Of a stretch of 64,000 bases of DNA, positions 11,901-22,423 are shown in pieces. The stretch's first letter is position 1. Every line of letters begins with the position of its first letter. This stretch comes from Vermamoeba vermiformis. Its lineage: Eukaryota > Tubulinea > Echinamoebida. A program made the translations under genes and the position numbers. The notes under the pieces are model-generated. The model worked only from the letters and a program-made list of their open reading frames with translations. It did not search any database and was not told the origin of the DNA. Location of the stretch: positions 1-64,000 of the forward strand of contig JBEWZL010000179.1 of the NCBI GenBank assembly GCA_045837725.1. The letters are read 5' to 3'.

Positions 11901-14612
11901 TTCTGGCAAGTGAAGTTTCGTCCCTCGCATAGTGTGGAGATCAAGTCCAATACTGCCGAATAGAACAGGACGCGATGAGATTTCGATTTTGTAGGCTCGT
12001 CCATTGCACTCAAATCTGCGCTCCAATCGGTATCCGCAGTGAAAGCACGAAGGCTCGTCCATTTGTCGTCCGCTGAGTATTGAATCTCGATTTCACCATC
12101 GTTGATTCTTCTCTTTGGCACAATGCTGCTGTGCTTCACCAACTCGTAGCAGATCATCTTTTGGTTGTTGGCAATAATGGTGTTCGAACAACGACAGAGC
12201 GTGCATAGGAGTTTCAAGAACTCAATGTCACGGGTCTTATCGATTATTGCGAAGATTTCCTCTACGAATGTTGGAGTAACTTCATAAAGGATTTGATCGT
12301 TGTTCTCGTACATTTCGTTGAAGACTTGCGCAACCATGGCACGACGGAAATGATCGACCTTTAAACCAACGGTTAGTTATACCACGAAAGGCAACAGGGC
12401 AAGTGTCGCTTACAATTTGCGCGTTTCCTTTAGCATAGAACGACAAGCTCAGGTAGTCTCTCAACACTGTTCCGTTTCTTTGATTATTTTTCGCGATGAG
12501 CTTAAGAAGTTTGTAGGCGTAGCGCGTGACTTCAGCGGGCTGAGCAGGTCCGACTTCAGCAATTCCAGAAACAACGTCTAGTACTGCGTGCTTGCCAAGC
12601 AGTTTCTGGTGACTAAGAATAGGTACTCCCTCCCGTGTCAGAGGGTCGCTGTTATCGGAGTGAGTGCAGAAGCAAATGAGTTCACCGAGCACGCTGATGA
12701 TATCCCTTTCGTTCACGGACTCATCTCCGTCTTTGATTGAGTTGAGGTAGTCTTTCAGAATGGGAATGCACGTCTCGACAAATTCGTAGTCTGTCACTTG
12801 TGTTTGAGGGACCAAATGAACGGCAAAGACATCCTTGTAATTGAATTTTCTGCTGCACAATATTTCAGACTCAGTGTGGCCTTTCATCTCGATTTGATTC
12901 GTGCTTCCGAACAATGCTTCCGATGGATGCAACCAAACCTTGCTGCTCACGTTCTGCAATAGCACTGTACTTCCGTACTCGATAGCCTGATCGTTTGAGG
13001 TCGCTGTTCGAAGCGGAACCAGGGCAAAAAGAGCGTATTGGTCCCAAGGATTGCTCGTCAGAGCGACCTGAAGCAATTCGTCAGACTCCATTGATGCAGA
13101 GCTCGGGATCTTGATGCCCTCTGGCCTTGGGCTACGCAAGTTAATTGTTGACATATTCAAGGCTTGAGAAACGTTCAATGTCTGTACAGAGCAATTAACA
13201 CCAAAGAGCACAAAATCCTTCCATGGTACGTACCACTCGAGTTTTCACGCTCTCCACTGAATCTGAACTACTGAGAAGAGCGGGCTCTGAACTAACATCT
13301 TGAGTTTTAACTGTCAAATAGAGCGCAGTACCAAACAGTCTTAATCTGATAGGCTTCGACCAGGTGACATCCAAGTCCATCGACTCAGCTCCTTCCGGCA
13401 ACTCCACAACCCACACAGTACTGTAGGACAAAATTGCATCGCCTGACGCTCTTCCTCCGTGGTAAAACTTGCACACAACTGACGGACCGAATGCTGAACT
13501 TGTAGGCTGTGAGCTGATCATACTTTGAGATCGACTGTCGCGAATGACGTCTGACTTGCTGTCGCTTCCTTGTAAGTAGCCTGCGTTGGGATGACAAAGC
13601 CGTATCTTGCTGCCTTGCTTTAGTGAATTCACAGTGTGTTCGATCAAGTCGGACACTTGCAACGTGAAGTAAGTCGAGTGGTTTGGGTGTAAGTCGAGAC
13701 TGTACAGAGCTCCTTCTACTCCCTCAGTGTTAGGTGTCATAAATAAACTGCCACCATAAAGCACGTGCTCAAGTCGAATTTGATCGCCCTCTGCAACGCG
13801 CTCTCCTTCGAGTTCGTAGAGACCATCCTCACTCGCTGTGCCGTGTGGCAAGATTTTGAACCAACAACGCTTATGGACACGTCAATAAAATTCTTTCAAA
13901 GACTTGCATTAATTCCTTTACCTTTGAACCCTCTTTTTCTAATCTGATCCAATCTTCAGAGGACTCTAACTCGCCGAGAGTTGATCTCTCACGAGCTGAT
14001 AACAACCTATTCGAGCGTTTGTGCAGAAGCTGAAAGTAAATGTTAAGCTCGATCCACAACTAGTGTCTAGTGTAGCTTACTTGAACAATTTGTCCATATA
14101 CAATTGATTTCCCGTCCAGTTGGGCTTCCAGAGTTTGATTAGCCTCATTTTCCAGTTGATACGCCTGAAATCACAAACTTAGATCGTGGCGCGAATGCCG
14201 AAATTCAAGTCAGCTTACTTCTAGTACTTTTCTCTCCTCCTCACCAACGGCGTTTTGATTCCTTCGTTGCATAGTCTCTTTGGCCGCATATTGAGACATC
14301 GGCATAATTTTGAAAACGCAATCTGGCCACAAACCAATTAGCTTTGTTTAACATGTCAAAAAATATACATAATTAATTATAATAATTTCATATTCGAAAA
14401 ATAATCATTAAACAAATGTGTAATTCAAAAATATTTCGAAAAGATTACTGTCAGTTTCAAAACTGGCTTTTACCTTTATCTTTCGTATTTTTTATGATAC
14501 ATTGATCGTCTGTTTTACTATCTATGCTAATAAAACCTTCTTCATCTCCAGTTTCGGAGTAGAAGACGATGTGATCGCCGATCTTCAAGTACCGCTTCGA
14601 AGTCTGAGCCAT
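5924..14612 (-). CDS. IP3/ryanodine receptor-like intracellular calcium channel
   Basis: An ER calcium-release channel of roughly 2,500 residues encoded by about 20 exons. The start at 14612 gives MAQTSKRYLKIGDHI, matching the N-terminal ligand-suppressor fold of IP3 receptors. MIR-type repeats follow (about 13200-13850, e.g. RLEHVLYGGSLF), then long helical RIH and RIH-associated armadillo regions (about 8000-13100). The C-terminal channel domain (about 6440-7560) has several membrane segments and a pore exon with CGTLLQCMLTLSYYG. After the last membrane segment comes the family's C2H2-type linker: CFIC near 6340, then after an intron HIDKDHNLLHYLYF (about 6185-6250). A coiled-coil tail ends at 5924. 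The order and the linker zinc site make the family call secure. IP3 versus ryanodine type is unproven, though the length favours the IP3 receptor. The pore motif reads SSEGGVFEYL instead of the usual GGGVGD. Confidence 0.93.
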
Positions 14613-14941
14613 TAGCGTTTATCGAGCGATATTCAGCATGAAGGTAAACAATTACGCGTTGTGGGAAGCAGAATCTAATAAAAAATAGTTATGATTCAGT
14701 TTGCTAACGGCGGTTGTTTTTGATCGAGTCTAAAAATGGTGACAACAAGTCATAACAACAAAGCGGGGTGTCGGACTAGCAACATAAAATTAGCTGTTTT
14801 CTAGGTACTACGGTAATCAAGTTAAACGAAGTAATAGAGACTGGATCAGAATCCGCGGCGTAGGTAAACCACACCACAGAAGTTACCGCAAAATAATCTC
14901 GTCAATTTATTTACAAATTTACAGACGCGAAATGGCCATCA
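14613..14941. other. Intergenic gap upstream of the calcium channel
   Basis: An AT-rich spacer between the start of the channel gene and the stop of the phosphotransferase gene, both on the minus strand. It should hold the channel promoter and the phosphotransferase 3' end. I see no RNA gene or repeat in it. Confidence 0.5.
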
Positions 14942-15907
14942 TTATACTAATTGGCCGTTATTGAAGTCCCGATGCAATGCTTCTAACAAGAATACAATGA
15001 CTTTCTCTTTCTTGGCGTGTTGCACGACGCGGAGCAAATTCAAAATTTGAAAAGGTGCGTAATATGCGACATACCATTCAAATTTCGAAAATTGGTCGAC
15101 GATCAGGTGATCCAAATATTTGAGCGCAATTGCCATCTTCGTCGGATCCAAATCGTCCATATTCTTCAGCATAGTACTTGTCCAGGCATATCGCGTGTCT
15201 TGGCGCCACTTAACGATGTCTTGCAGAGGCGACTCCATGAACGTGTTCAGAAAATCGATGACGTAGATCTCTTTGGCATGAAATTGACCGAGGGAATTGA
15301 TCAATATGTTAGACATGGTCAAGTCTCCGTGGCACTTTCCGACTGGTATGAGAGTCTGGCACTTCTCTGGGACGAGTCGATCTGCGAGGTACTCGCGACA
15401 TTTCTTCAAAGTCTCGGCATACAATGCATTGCTGGCGAGCACTTTCTGCGCGGACTCGTTCTTGTCGATGTTACGGAACACCTCCTCAGTCTTGGACAAC
15501 ACGCTCGTCAAATCCAGAGGGATCAACTTTGACTCGTCAATTTCCCGCTCGATGAGCTCTACTATTGCATCATTGAGCGACATTAGACCGTCCTTAGTGC
15601 TAGAACTCGCAAAGCTGAAGCACTCATTGTAGGGCAAGTACTCCATCTCTACGGTAGTGTTAGTGTCATCAGTACGAACAGATCGTATGCTAGCAGTTTT
15701 AATGCGAGCGCTACACTTGAAGCCAATCTGCTTCTCGATTTGCAAGAGCAATCTTGGATTGCCTCGCTTAATGACGACATAATCTGCACCCTGCTTGCTA
15801 ATGAAGACTTCCGCATCCGGTGAATGCCCTTGCAGTTTGAGCATTTTAAGACTTTTTTGATGTCGGTGTTGTTGATGGTGATTTTGCAATGAAAAACAAT
15901 TCAACAT
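14942..15907 (-). CDS. APH-family phosphotransferase, bacterial-like and intronless
   Basis: A single uninterrupted 321-residue frame. The kinase-like C-lobe carries the phosphotransferase (Brenner) motif CHGDLTMSNILIN (near residue 200), where the Asp would be the catalytic base. It is followed by IYVIDFLNTF with the metal-binding Asp and by SPLQDIVKWRQDTRYAW. From memory, this last pattern is typical of bacterial phosphotransferase-family proteins found in surface-polysaccharide gene clusters. The N-lobe is small but present (EMEYLPYNECFSF). The first Met is at 15907; a second at residue 22 (MLKLQGHSP, 15844) would give a more typical N-terminus. The lack of introns among intron-rich neighbours hints at bacterial origin or retroposition. 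The substrate is unknown; a sugar or choline-like alcohol is plausible. Confidence 0.8.
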   Translation of the reverse strand: MLNCFSLQNHHQQHRHQKSLKMLKLQGHSPDAEVFISKQGADYVVIKRGNPRLLLQIEKQIGFKCSARIKTASIRSVRTDDTNTTVEMEYLPYNECFSFASSSTKDGLMSLNDAIVELIEREIDESKLIPLDLTSVLSKTEEVFRNIDKNESAQKVLASNALYAETLKKCREYLADRLVPEKCQTLIPVGKCHGDLTMSNILINSLGQFHAKEIYVIDFLNTFMESPLQDIVKWRQDTRYAWTSTMLKNMDDLDPTKMAIALKYLDHLIVDQFSKFEWYVAYYAPFQILNLLRVVQHAKKEKVIVFLLEALHRDFNNGQLV

Positions 15908-15963
15908 TGAAATGCTGAAGCTTTACATGTAAAACGTCAAACCTTGGAAATTGTGATTCAGGT
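15908..15963. promoter_or_regulatory. Very short shared divergent promoter region
   Basis: Only 56 bp separate the first possible start codons of the phosphotransferase (minus) and the transporter-fusion gene (plus), or about 119 bp if the phosphotransferase starts at its second Met. Both transcripts must start here or inside the opposing gene, so control elements are presumably shared. No clear TATA element is visible. Confidence 0.5.
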
Positions 15964-18328
15964 ATGTGCTCGCATGATTTTCAAAATTGCAATTTGCTCG
16001 GTATGACCACACCGTCGATTTCACTAACCACTTGTCGTGAAGCTAATGACACCAACATGACATCAAATGATGGCTCGACAAATCAAAACCGGTTCATTAC
16101 CGTTGTTGCCTTGGTTGGACTAGTTGCTGTGCAGACTTTAGTAGCGATTATCTACAAACTCGCTCAGACCAACGGCAAATATGCATTCTCGACTGCATCC
16201 GCGCTCACGATGGCTGAATTCATCAAGATCTGGCTCAGTTTTGGACTGCACACCCGAACTACCGGATGGAAAAATACGATCCCAGAACTAAGAGAGCATA
16301 TCAAAAAAGCCCCTTACTTTCAAATAGCGGGATTAGCATTTTCATACTTCGTCAATAATCACTTAAATTTCTATTTATTTTTGTGGGCAGATCCCGTTTC
16401 AATTACCGTAATGAAGTCTGGAGCATCCTTCATTACGGCAATATTATCGTGGATAGTACTTGCACGATTTATTTCCCGCGTCCAATGGAGTGCCATATTG
16501 CTACAAGTGGCAGGATTGTGCCTTCTCCAGTACGATCCGTGTCGAAATTCAACAACTTTGGAATTAAATGGCTATTTCATCATGTTTATCAGCGTCTCAA
16601 TAGCTTCTGCCAATGGAATTTGGAACGAACGATTGCTAAAATCTTACGACTGTTCCCTGAATGTTCAGAATATGATGCTCTACACATCTGGAACAGTTTT
16701 CAACTTTTTTCTCTTTTTGGTTCATAGCAATGAAATTGGCTTCTTTGAGGGTAATGCGGAATTTTGCAAATTTCAAATATTAATTGAAATTTGGTTTAGG
16801 CTACAACGTGCCAGCAATAATTGTGGTGTTTTTGAACGCAGTCATCGGCCTTACCATTACAGTCATCTACAAATACACCAATGCTATTGCTAAGACATTC
16901 TGTTCGGCAGTGGCAACTGTAGTTCTATTCATTGTCAATGCAACCCTGTTCAACACACCAGCGACACTCAATTCAATTCTCAGTTGCATCGTGGTGTTTG
17001 TGGCAACTTATTTGTATACACAAAGCGCTGCCGATAATTCGAAGCCAAAGGAATACAACAAATTGCCCACGAGTCAACTCGACGTCGAAGAGCCAGCGCC
17101 AAGCAAGTCCTGCCTTGGATTTTTGTCCGCTCGTCGCATTGGAGCAGTGGTATTCGCTGCGCTGATCATCACTTCAGTGGTAATCTCTATTCAGACTGTC
17201 AAAGCCTCAAGTTCCGCTTTAATTGCATCGAATTCAACTATCAAGACACCAATAGCCGTATTTGCACCAACTGCGTCCGCTTCTTCCGAGTTGCGAATTG
17301 GTGGTGTGGTCAGTCCTCCGAGCAGAGAGTTCTTCGACGACATTCTGGTGATCATTCACTTTCACAGTCCCCACTTTAGACATTTGCCGGTCATTCTCGG
17401 CGAGTACGGCAAAGTATTCAAAAACATCGTCATTTGCGCACAAAAGAAAGCGGATTTGGTCGATTATGTTTGCACAAAAGGTACGCTAAGTATTGAATGA
17501 AGACTTCGTCTAACGCTTGACCACAGATCAAATTACAGGAGGTGGTAACTTCATGTACACGTGCGTGGCAGACATTATGGAGGCATATCCAAACTTCAAG
17601 GGCTACATGGCTTTCCACTTCGACGTTATTATCAATTATTGGAACTTCCCTAGCTTCGACAAAACTAAGCCGTGGATTTCGTTGACCGCGGACAATACAG
17701 GTCCGTATCCCATCAACAAATACACTCAAGACCAGTGGCCAGGTACAGGATATTATTTTTTGATTGTCGCACGTGCTTAACTGGCTATCAGATGATTGGG
17801 GCTGGTGGGGCTCTGAGTACGGCGTTGTTGCGTGTAAGGAGGCCGTCAAAGAATACACAGCGGAGGATAAGAACAAAATGGGAAAAGCATGGGGATTCGA
17901 AGACGGAATGTACAGAGGTAATACTACCTTCTCACCCACTCCATGTTTTAACCGTGTATTTTAGGCATGGGTGATCTCTACTATATCCCCAAAGCCAAGA
18001 TCACCGAGTACAGCAGATTGGCACGCATGTTCCAACGAAACAAAGTCTTTCTTGAAATCGCCGTGCCTACTATAGCGAGCCTGATTGACTTCCCAGCCTA
18101 TCCAACGAACATAACGGGTAAGTAAACTGCTCGACAGAATGATTGTCTAATTGCACTGCAGGCGTTTACGATTGGAGCTATTTGGGTGGTTGGGATCAAG
18201 CAAGGTCGTGGAGTTCCATTTACCTAACTAATTTGCACTTTGTGCACCCGTATCCTTGGTTTAAAGACACGGCGTACGAGGACTTTAGAAAAATGATGCA
18301 GTTCGGCTACACAGCGAATAACTTGTAA
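15964..18328 (+). CDS. Nucleotide-sugar transporter (SLC35A-like) fused to a C-terminal domain
   Basis: The N-terminal ~310 residues form a ten-helix drug/metabolite-transporter fold of the SLC35A type. An NNHLNFYLFLWAD helix, VMKSGASFITAILSW and ISRVQWSAILLQVAG follow the family pattern for CMP-sialate/UDP-sugar carriers of the Golgi. The intron at 16752-16800 is confirmed by the join FFEG-YNVPAIIV. In the next exon, with no break in frame, the transporter runs through a cytosolic linker into an extra membrane segment (VVFAALIITSVVISIQ, near 17150) and a C-terminal domain of ~300 residues. Its features are DDILVIIHFHSPHFRH, YMAFHFDVIINYWNF, DDWGWWGSEYG and WSYLGGWDQARSW, ending at 18328. I cannot name this domain; its topology and Asp/Trp-rich motifs suggest a lumenal glycosyltransferase-like enzyme. 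Five short introns lie in the gene. The start could also be Met at 16003. Confidence 0.85.
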
Positions 18329-18368
18329 ATATACTCTTTATGAATACAACATCTAACACTAAAGATTT

Positions 18369-21300
18369 TTAAAACAAGCCAGCGTCCTTCTTTACGCGCA
18401 ATTGTTTCCATTTCGGGAATGCTTTGAAGGCGGCACGTTTCATCTTGAATCGCTTTTCAAACTCTTCTTCACTCAAGAAGTCCTCCAATCGCTCAGGATC
18501 GACACCAGGAGGATACGGCTTAACTTTCAATCGATCAAAGTCAAAAATCAAAGCGCCGTCAGCAGCCTCGGTGACTTGCTTGTCGGTCGTGGTGATCGAT
18601 CCAGTTGGCGTTGGTCGTGCGTTCTCTTTAGGGGCCTCGCTTGCCTTTGTACCCTCCATCTCCTTCTTGACCTCGTCAACCAATGCGGGATCAACATTGA
18701 TCAATTGGGTGGAGAAGTGCTTGATCTCAGCCAACTTGCGAGTCCACGGATCTTGACCGGACTTCTTCGGGTCCCAGCCGTGGAAATGAGCAGTAAATTG
18801 AGGAGTCTCGTGTCCTTCGTGGCACAAGACGAGAGGGCAGGTCTCAGAAGTACGACCATCATCTGCATACTTGATGTAGTCCTATAAAGTGCGTGTCAAA
18901 ACCAACCCGGATCTAAAAATGGATCTTAGTGCTTACGACTGCGGTGTTCATGCCCATTTCCTTCTCGTTCTGAGTGGACTTGCTGCCAACCCAAACGAAG
19001 ACAACGTCAAAAGCATCCAGCAACATTACGTCGTCTGAAGTGGATGTCAGATGTGCAGAACAGAAAACCGAATCAAATCAATTTAAACTTACCGATATCC
19101 AAGTCGTCTTGCGAAAAATTGTGAATTTCGAACACTTTGAAAACACCGGTGCGGTCAGAGCATTGAAACAAGCGAGCTTTGATGTCGTGCGCAGCCAGAT
19201 ACGGTTCGTTGGAGTACGGCTGTTTGCCGCCCAAAGCGGACCAAAATTCATCACTCTCGCTTCCTTCTTCAACGACAGTTACGGGTTTAGTAGCATTCTA
19301 GAAAAAAAAAAGGCGGTTAGGGTCGGATCGAGGCAAGATCGTGACCAGATCAAACAAGATTTTCCAAGGACAAGGTCCTCGATCAAAAAGAAAGCAACCG
19401 TTCGATCAGCTCAGCAAAAAAGCAAAAAGAGCACAACACCTCCGATTCCCAGGTAGTCTCCTACCCCAGTACTAAGAAGGCCTGAACAAGCTTAACTTCG
19501 CTGATCGGACGGGAAGCGGTGCATTCTTGTTAGTGTGGTCGTGCCCGAGACGCTTTGCAACAACGTGTTCGGGTCACTACTTGCGAACACTAACAAATCG
19601 CGCACCAATTCCATCCCGGTCTCCGGACAAATTTCATTTTTGGATACGATCTACGAAAAAAAAATCTGGTCTGAAAGTGAACTTACTGCAATAGCGCGCT
19701 GAGCAATCAAGCCAGTAGCCATAGAACGCTCAAATTTGTTGGCTCCCTTGCCAATCCAAGTGAAAGCTTTTTCAGGCAGATCGAGCACAAAAGCGTCGTT
19801 GGAGTTCAGCGAAGTAGCAACCTACACACATTAGTATACTGCAACGGTAGTATTAATAATACGGCTTACAGCTTCCACTTGAATGGCACGAGTGTTGACT
19901 TCATTTGTGCCGCGCAATTGGAACAACACTTTGGTGGGCTTGTTGTCGACCCACTCCTCACGCGAACCCTTGCGAAGGATGTACGTGCCTTCGAAGTGCG
20001 ACAAGAAGTGATCGGGCTCTTTGTTTTGGATAACACGGATCTAATGCGCATGAATTAGTAAATGTTAGACATGAAACCCAACAAGTACCTGAGATGCAGA
20101 TCGTCCAAACTTATTGGCGTAATCTGATGACAATAGCGAGCCAGCACCTTTGTCGTCCTTAAGAGAGCAGTTAGCTTGATAGTGCAACGAATTAAATGGC
20201 ATACTTGGCTCGAGTCACGTCCTTGCCAATTGTACACAACGTGACGATAACCACCACCGCGCAAGTGCACGGAGAAGTGAATAATGTAGCTGTTGCCAGA
20301 GTGGAACAAGCCGTATTCTTCCATAGGCAAGCTGTGCATCTTGGAATCCTTGACGAACCAGATCTGCAACTCGCTCTCGAGATCCGGATCCTTTGAAGGC
20401 ACAGTATCAACGAGCTCTTCGTGTGCGATTTGATATTTCTCAGGGTGATGTAACGCGTCGATGTTGACCTTTTCTTGGACGAGAGTGCCAGCCATCTTGT
20501 GCGACTTCTCGATACGCTTGCCGAAGTTCTCGGGCGTGTCAATGTATTCCTTGAAGTTGCCACGGAACTTGGCCTTGAACAAAGCGTTCTCAACGCCTTC
20601 AGTGACCTTGGTAATAGGTGTCCAGTTGGGACGTTGGAAGTCGTGCAAGAACTTCTTGGCAATGTTCATGGACTCACTCTTCTCTTGCGCGGTAGATTTA
20701 CGGCCAGTCCACACAAAGATCTCAGTGACGCAGTCGAGAATGAAGCAGTCGTTAGTGTCCAAGTGGCTGCGGTCGAGAGGCTTGCCACCCAAGTCAACTT
20801 CAGTGATCTGAATCGAGCCACTGGCATCGCTGACACGATACAACTTGGTCTCCTTGGAGTACTGCTCTTCGAACTCTACGTCATCGCCACCACTGCAAGC
20901 GCGTTAATATCACTTCTGTACAAGAAAGATACTTGGAGATTTACCTGACTTCGTCTTGAATTTCACCTTTGCCGCCCAGAGCTGTCCAAAACGCGTCATT
21001 TTCCTTGCCGTCATCGATGATTACAACCTCGGCCTTAATTCTGTTCATACGCTCATCGCGGAGGCGTACGGTCAAATCCAGTGCCTTGGCCTATAATATG
21101 GTCAGCAAACTAAGCTTGGCACTCCTATTTAAGAATTTCCGACCTTTTCCATCCGAGATGCGCCCTTGCCGTTCCATTGATAAATGACGGTGTCGGTATC
21201 CAAAATGAAGACGTCTCCCTTGTTAAGCGACTTGACTGAGACCTCAACTTGCTTGACACGAATGTTTCTTCGTCCCTACAACTCAGATGTCAGTCGGAGT

Positions 21301-22007
21301 CAATTCCGCCATGTTGTGTGCTGTGATTTTACGATGATTTTAAATTTAAAACGTACCTTCAAATGATATAACTTCGTGGGATGGTCTTCTTCACGCAAAT
21401 TGACTTGTTCTTTCAAGTGAAGAGGCTCGACGTAGCGGATACCTTGCTTGAAAAAGCTCAAAAATACCGATGACTCGTGTTCCTGGACTTCTCTTGCTAC
21501 GGTGCATTCACCACAGTGTTTTTCAAGCACTTGCAATTGTTCAGAAGCAAAATTCTAAATGTGGCGTTAGGATTTGATCGTGCGTAAGGTTGGCGTTGCG
21601 CTTACCTCTTGAGTTGTAGTCTTGCCGATCCAAATATATACGGTGTGGCTCAAATTGCCACTGTCTGCCATTAGACTCTGCGTTATACCACAAGATCAGT
21701 CGTGTAACCGTTAGAGAAAATTGAACTAAAATTTAAAATTCAAGTCTTAAATAACAATAATTACGTGCGATATAGTGCTTACATGGAGAATAAGATAACA
21801 ATCATCGGTACGGAATAGACCGTGAGTTCCTTTGCCAACAACGGAGATCTCTTGAGATTTGTTATCAATTCGCCAGATAAGCAAGCCTCTAGCAATTAAA
21901 TGTTAAAGAAAATATTTTATCAACTAAATAGAACAAAAGAGAATTGAGATTAAAGGATTATGTTTTGGATACGGTTCTTTGCCAGCCTCTTGAAACTTGT
22001 GGGCCAT
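18369..22007 (-). CDS. Villin: six gelsolin repeats plus headpiece
   Basis: A calcium-regulated actin severing, capping and bundling protein. The start MAHKFQEAGKEP splices to RGLLIWRIDNK, the classic gelsolin repeat 1. Repeats 2-6 follow: NKGDVFILDTDTVIYQWNGK (~21200), FWTALGGKGE/CFILDCVTEIFVWTG (~20700-21000), ELQIWFVKD (~20370), DAFVLDLPEKAFTWIGKG (~19750) and FWSALGGKQPYSNEP (~19240). The C-terminus is a full headpiece, YPPGVDPERLEDFLSEEEF, ending in the actin-binding KKDAGLF (the family usually has KKEKGLF). About 12 introns are read. The intron at 19298-19686 is unusually long (389 bp) and carries a 5S rRNA gene on the same strand. Joining GCTATTGCA to AATGCTACT across it keeps the frame. 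The gene is complete and looks functional. Confidence 0.95.
19334..19584 (-). repeat. Dispersed ~250-bp 5S-containing unit, copy 1
   Basis: Similarity with 60381-60628 extends beyond the 5S gene: about 40 bp upstream (GCAAGTAGTGACCC...) and about 95 bp downstream (GCTGAGCTGATCG, GGTTGCTTTCTTTTTGATCG, then AAAATCTTGTT). The flanks carry several substitutions and small indels, while the 5S part is identical. No target-site duplication or poly-A tail is evident, so the spreading mechanism is open. Confidence 0.85.
19430..19544 (-). rRNA. 5S ribosomal RNA gene within a villin intron
   Basis: The minus strand reads GCACGACCAC...GTGTTGTGCT, whose ends pair as 5S helix I. Universal 5S landmarks are present: CCCGTCCGATC, AAGTTAAGC and the C-box-like GTAGGAGACTACCTGGGAA, which also serve as the internal Pol III promoter. 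T-runs follow immediately as terminators. At 115 nt it is near normal length (~120). It is identical base for base to the copy at 60421-60535. It lies in the sense orientation inside the villin intron at 19298-19686. Confidence 0.93.
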
Positions 22008-22423
22008 TCTACCGTGTTACAATAACTAGCTGATGTGGTAGATCGTTTGTATACGAAAAAAATAACTACTCCAAAACTCGCGAGTTAAAAATAGTTCTGC
22101 CTTTCAATTATAAGAAGAGACGAAAGTGCAACAGCAAAGTTGCTTCGTAGACTCTTCCTTAAGCATTATGGCCAGCAATAGGTGAATACTAATTATGGAA
22201 GATCACTGATTTGGAACGTGGTGCGATTTTGAAACAATGATCGGGATCGCGGCCGCGAACAAAAAATTGAACACGAAGTCTAGAAAATCGCCGTTTTAAT
22301 TTTCTAGAACGAATTTGAATTACCCGACAATTACTGAAATTTTACAAATCTTTTCGTTTCGAACGACACATTGAATTATACCAGCTCTTTTATTCTGCCA
22401 GTAGTTGTACACCCAAAGTTAAC
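22008..22423. promoter_or_regulatory. Divergent intergenic region, villin / zinc-ribbon PX gene
   Basis: 416 bp between two start codons pointing away from each other, so it should contain both promoters. It is AT-rich with a CGCGGCCGCG patch near 22249-22258. No repeat or RNA gene is visible. Confidence 0.45.

Noticed and set aside
9059-11932. Several plus-strand open frames of 100-175 codons
   Set aside because: They are antisense to well-supported exons of the calcium channel and show no domain of their own.
18974-19456. Plus-strand 160-codon frame across the villin intron
   Set aside because: It is antisense to villin exons and to the 5S gene; its Lys-rich end is just the 5S flank.
19334-19584. 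5S-derived SINE (SINE3-like)
   Set aside because: The whole 5S is intact and identical in both copies. There is no tail, A-rich end or obvious target-site duplication, so I call real 5S genes in a dispersed unit instead.
19600-19656. Extra villin exon reading IVSKNEICPETGMELVRDL
   Set aside because: It has a good acceptor and is open, but no strong donor follows before the 5S unit. Direct joining of the flanking exons gives a normal gelsolin repeat boundary.
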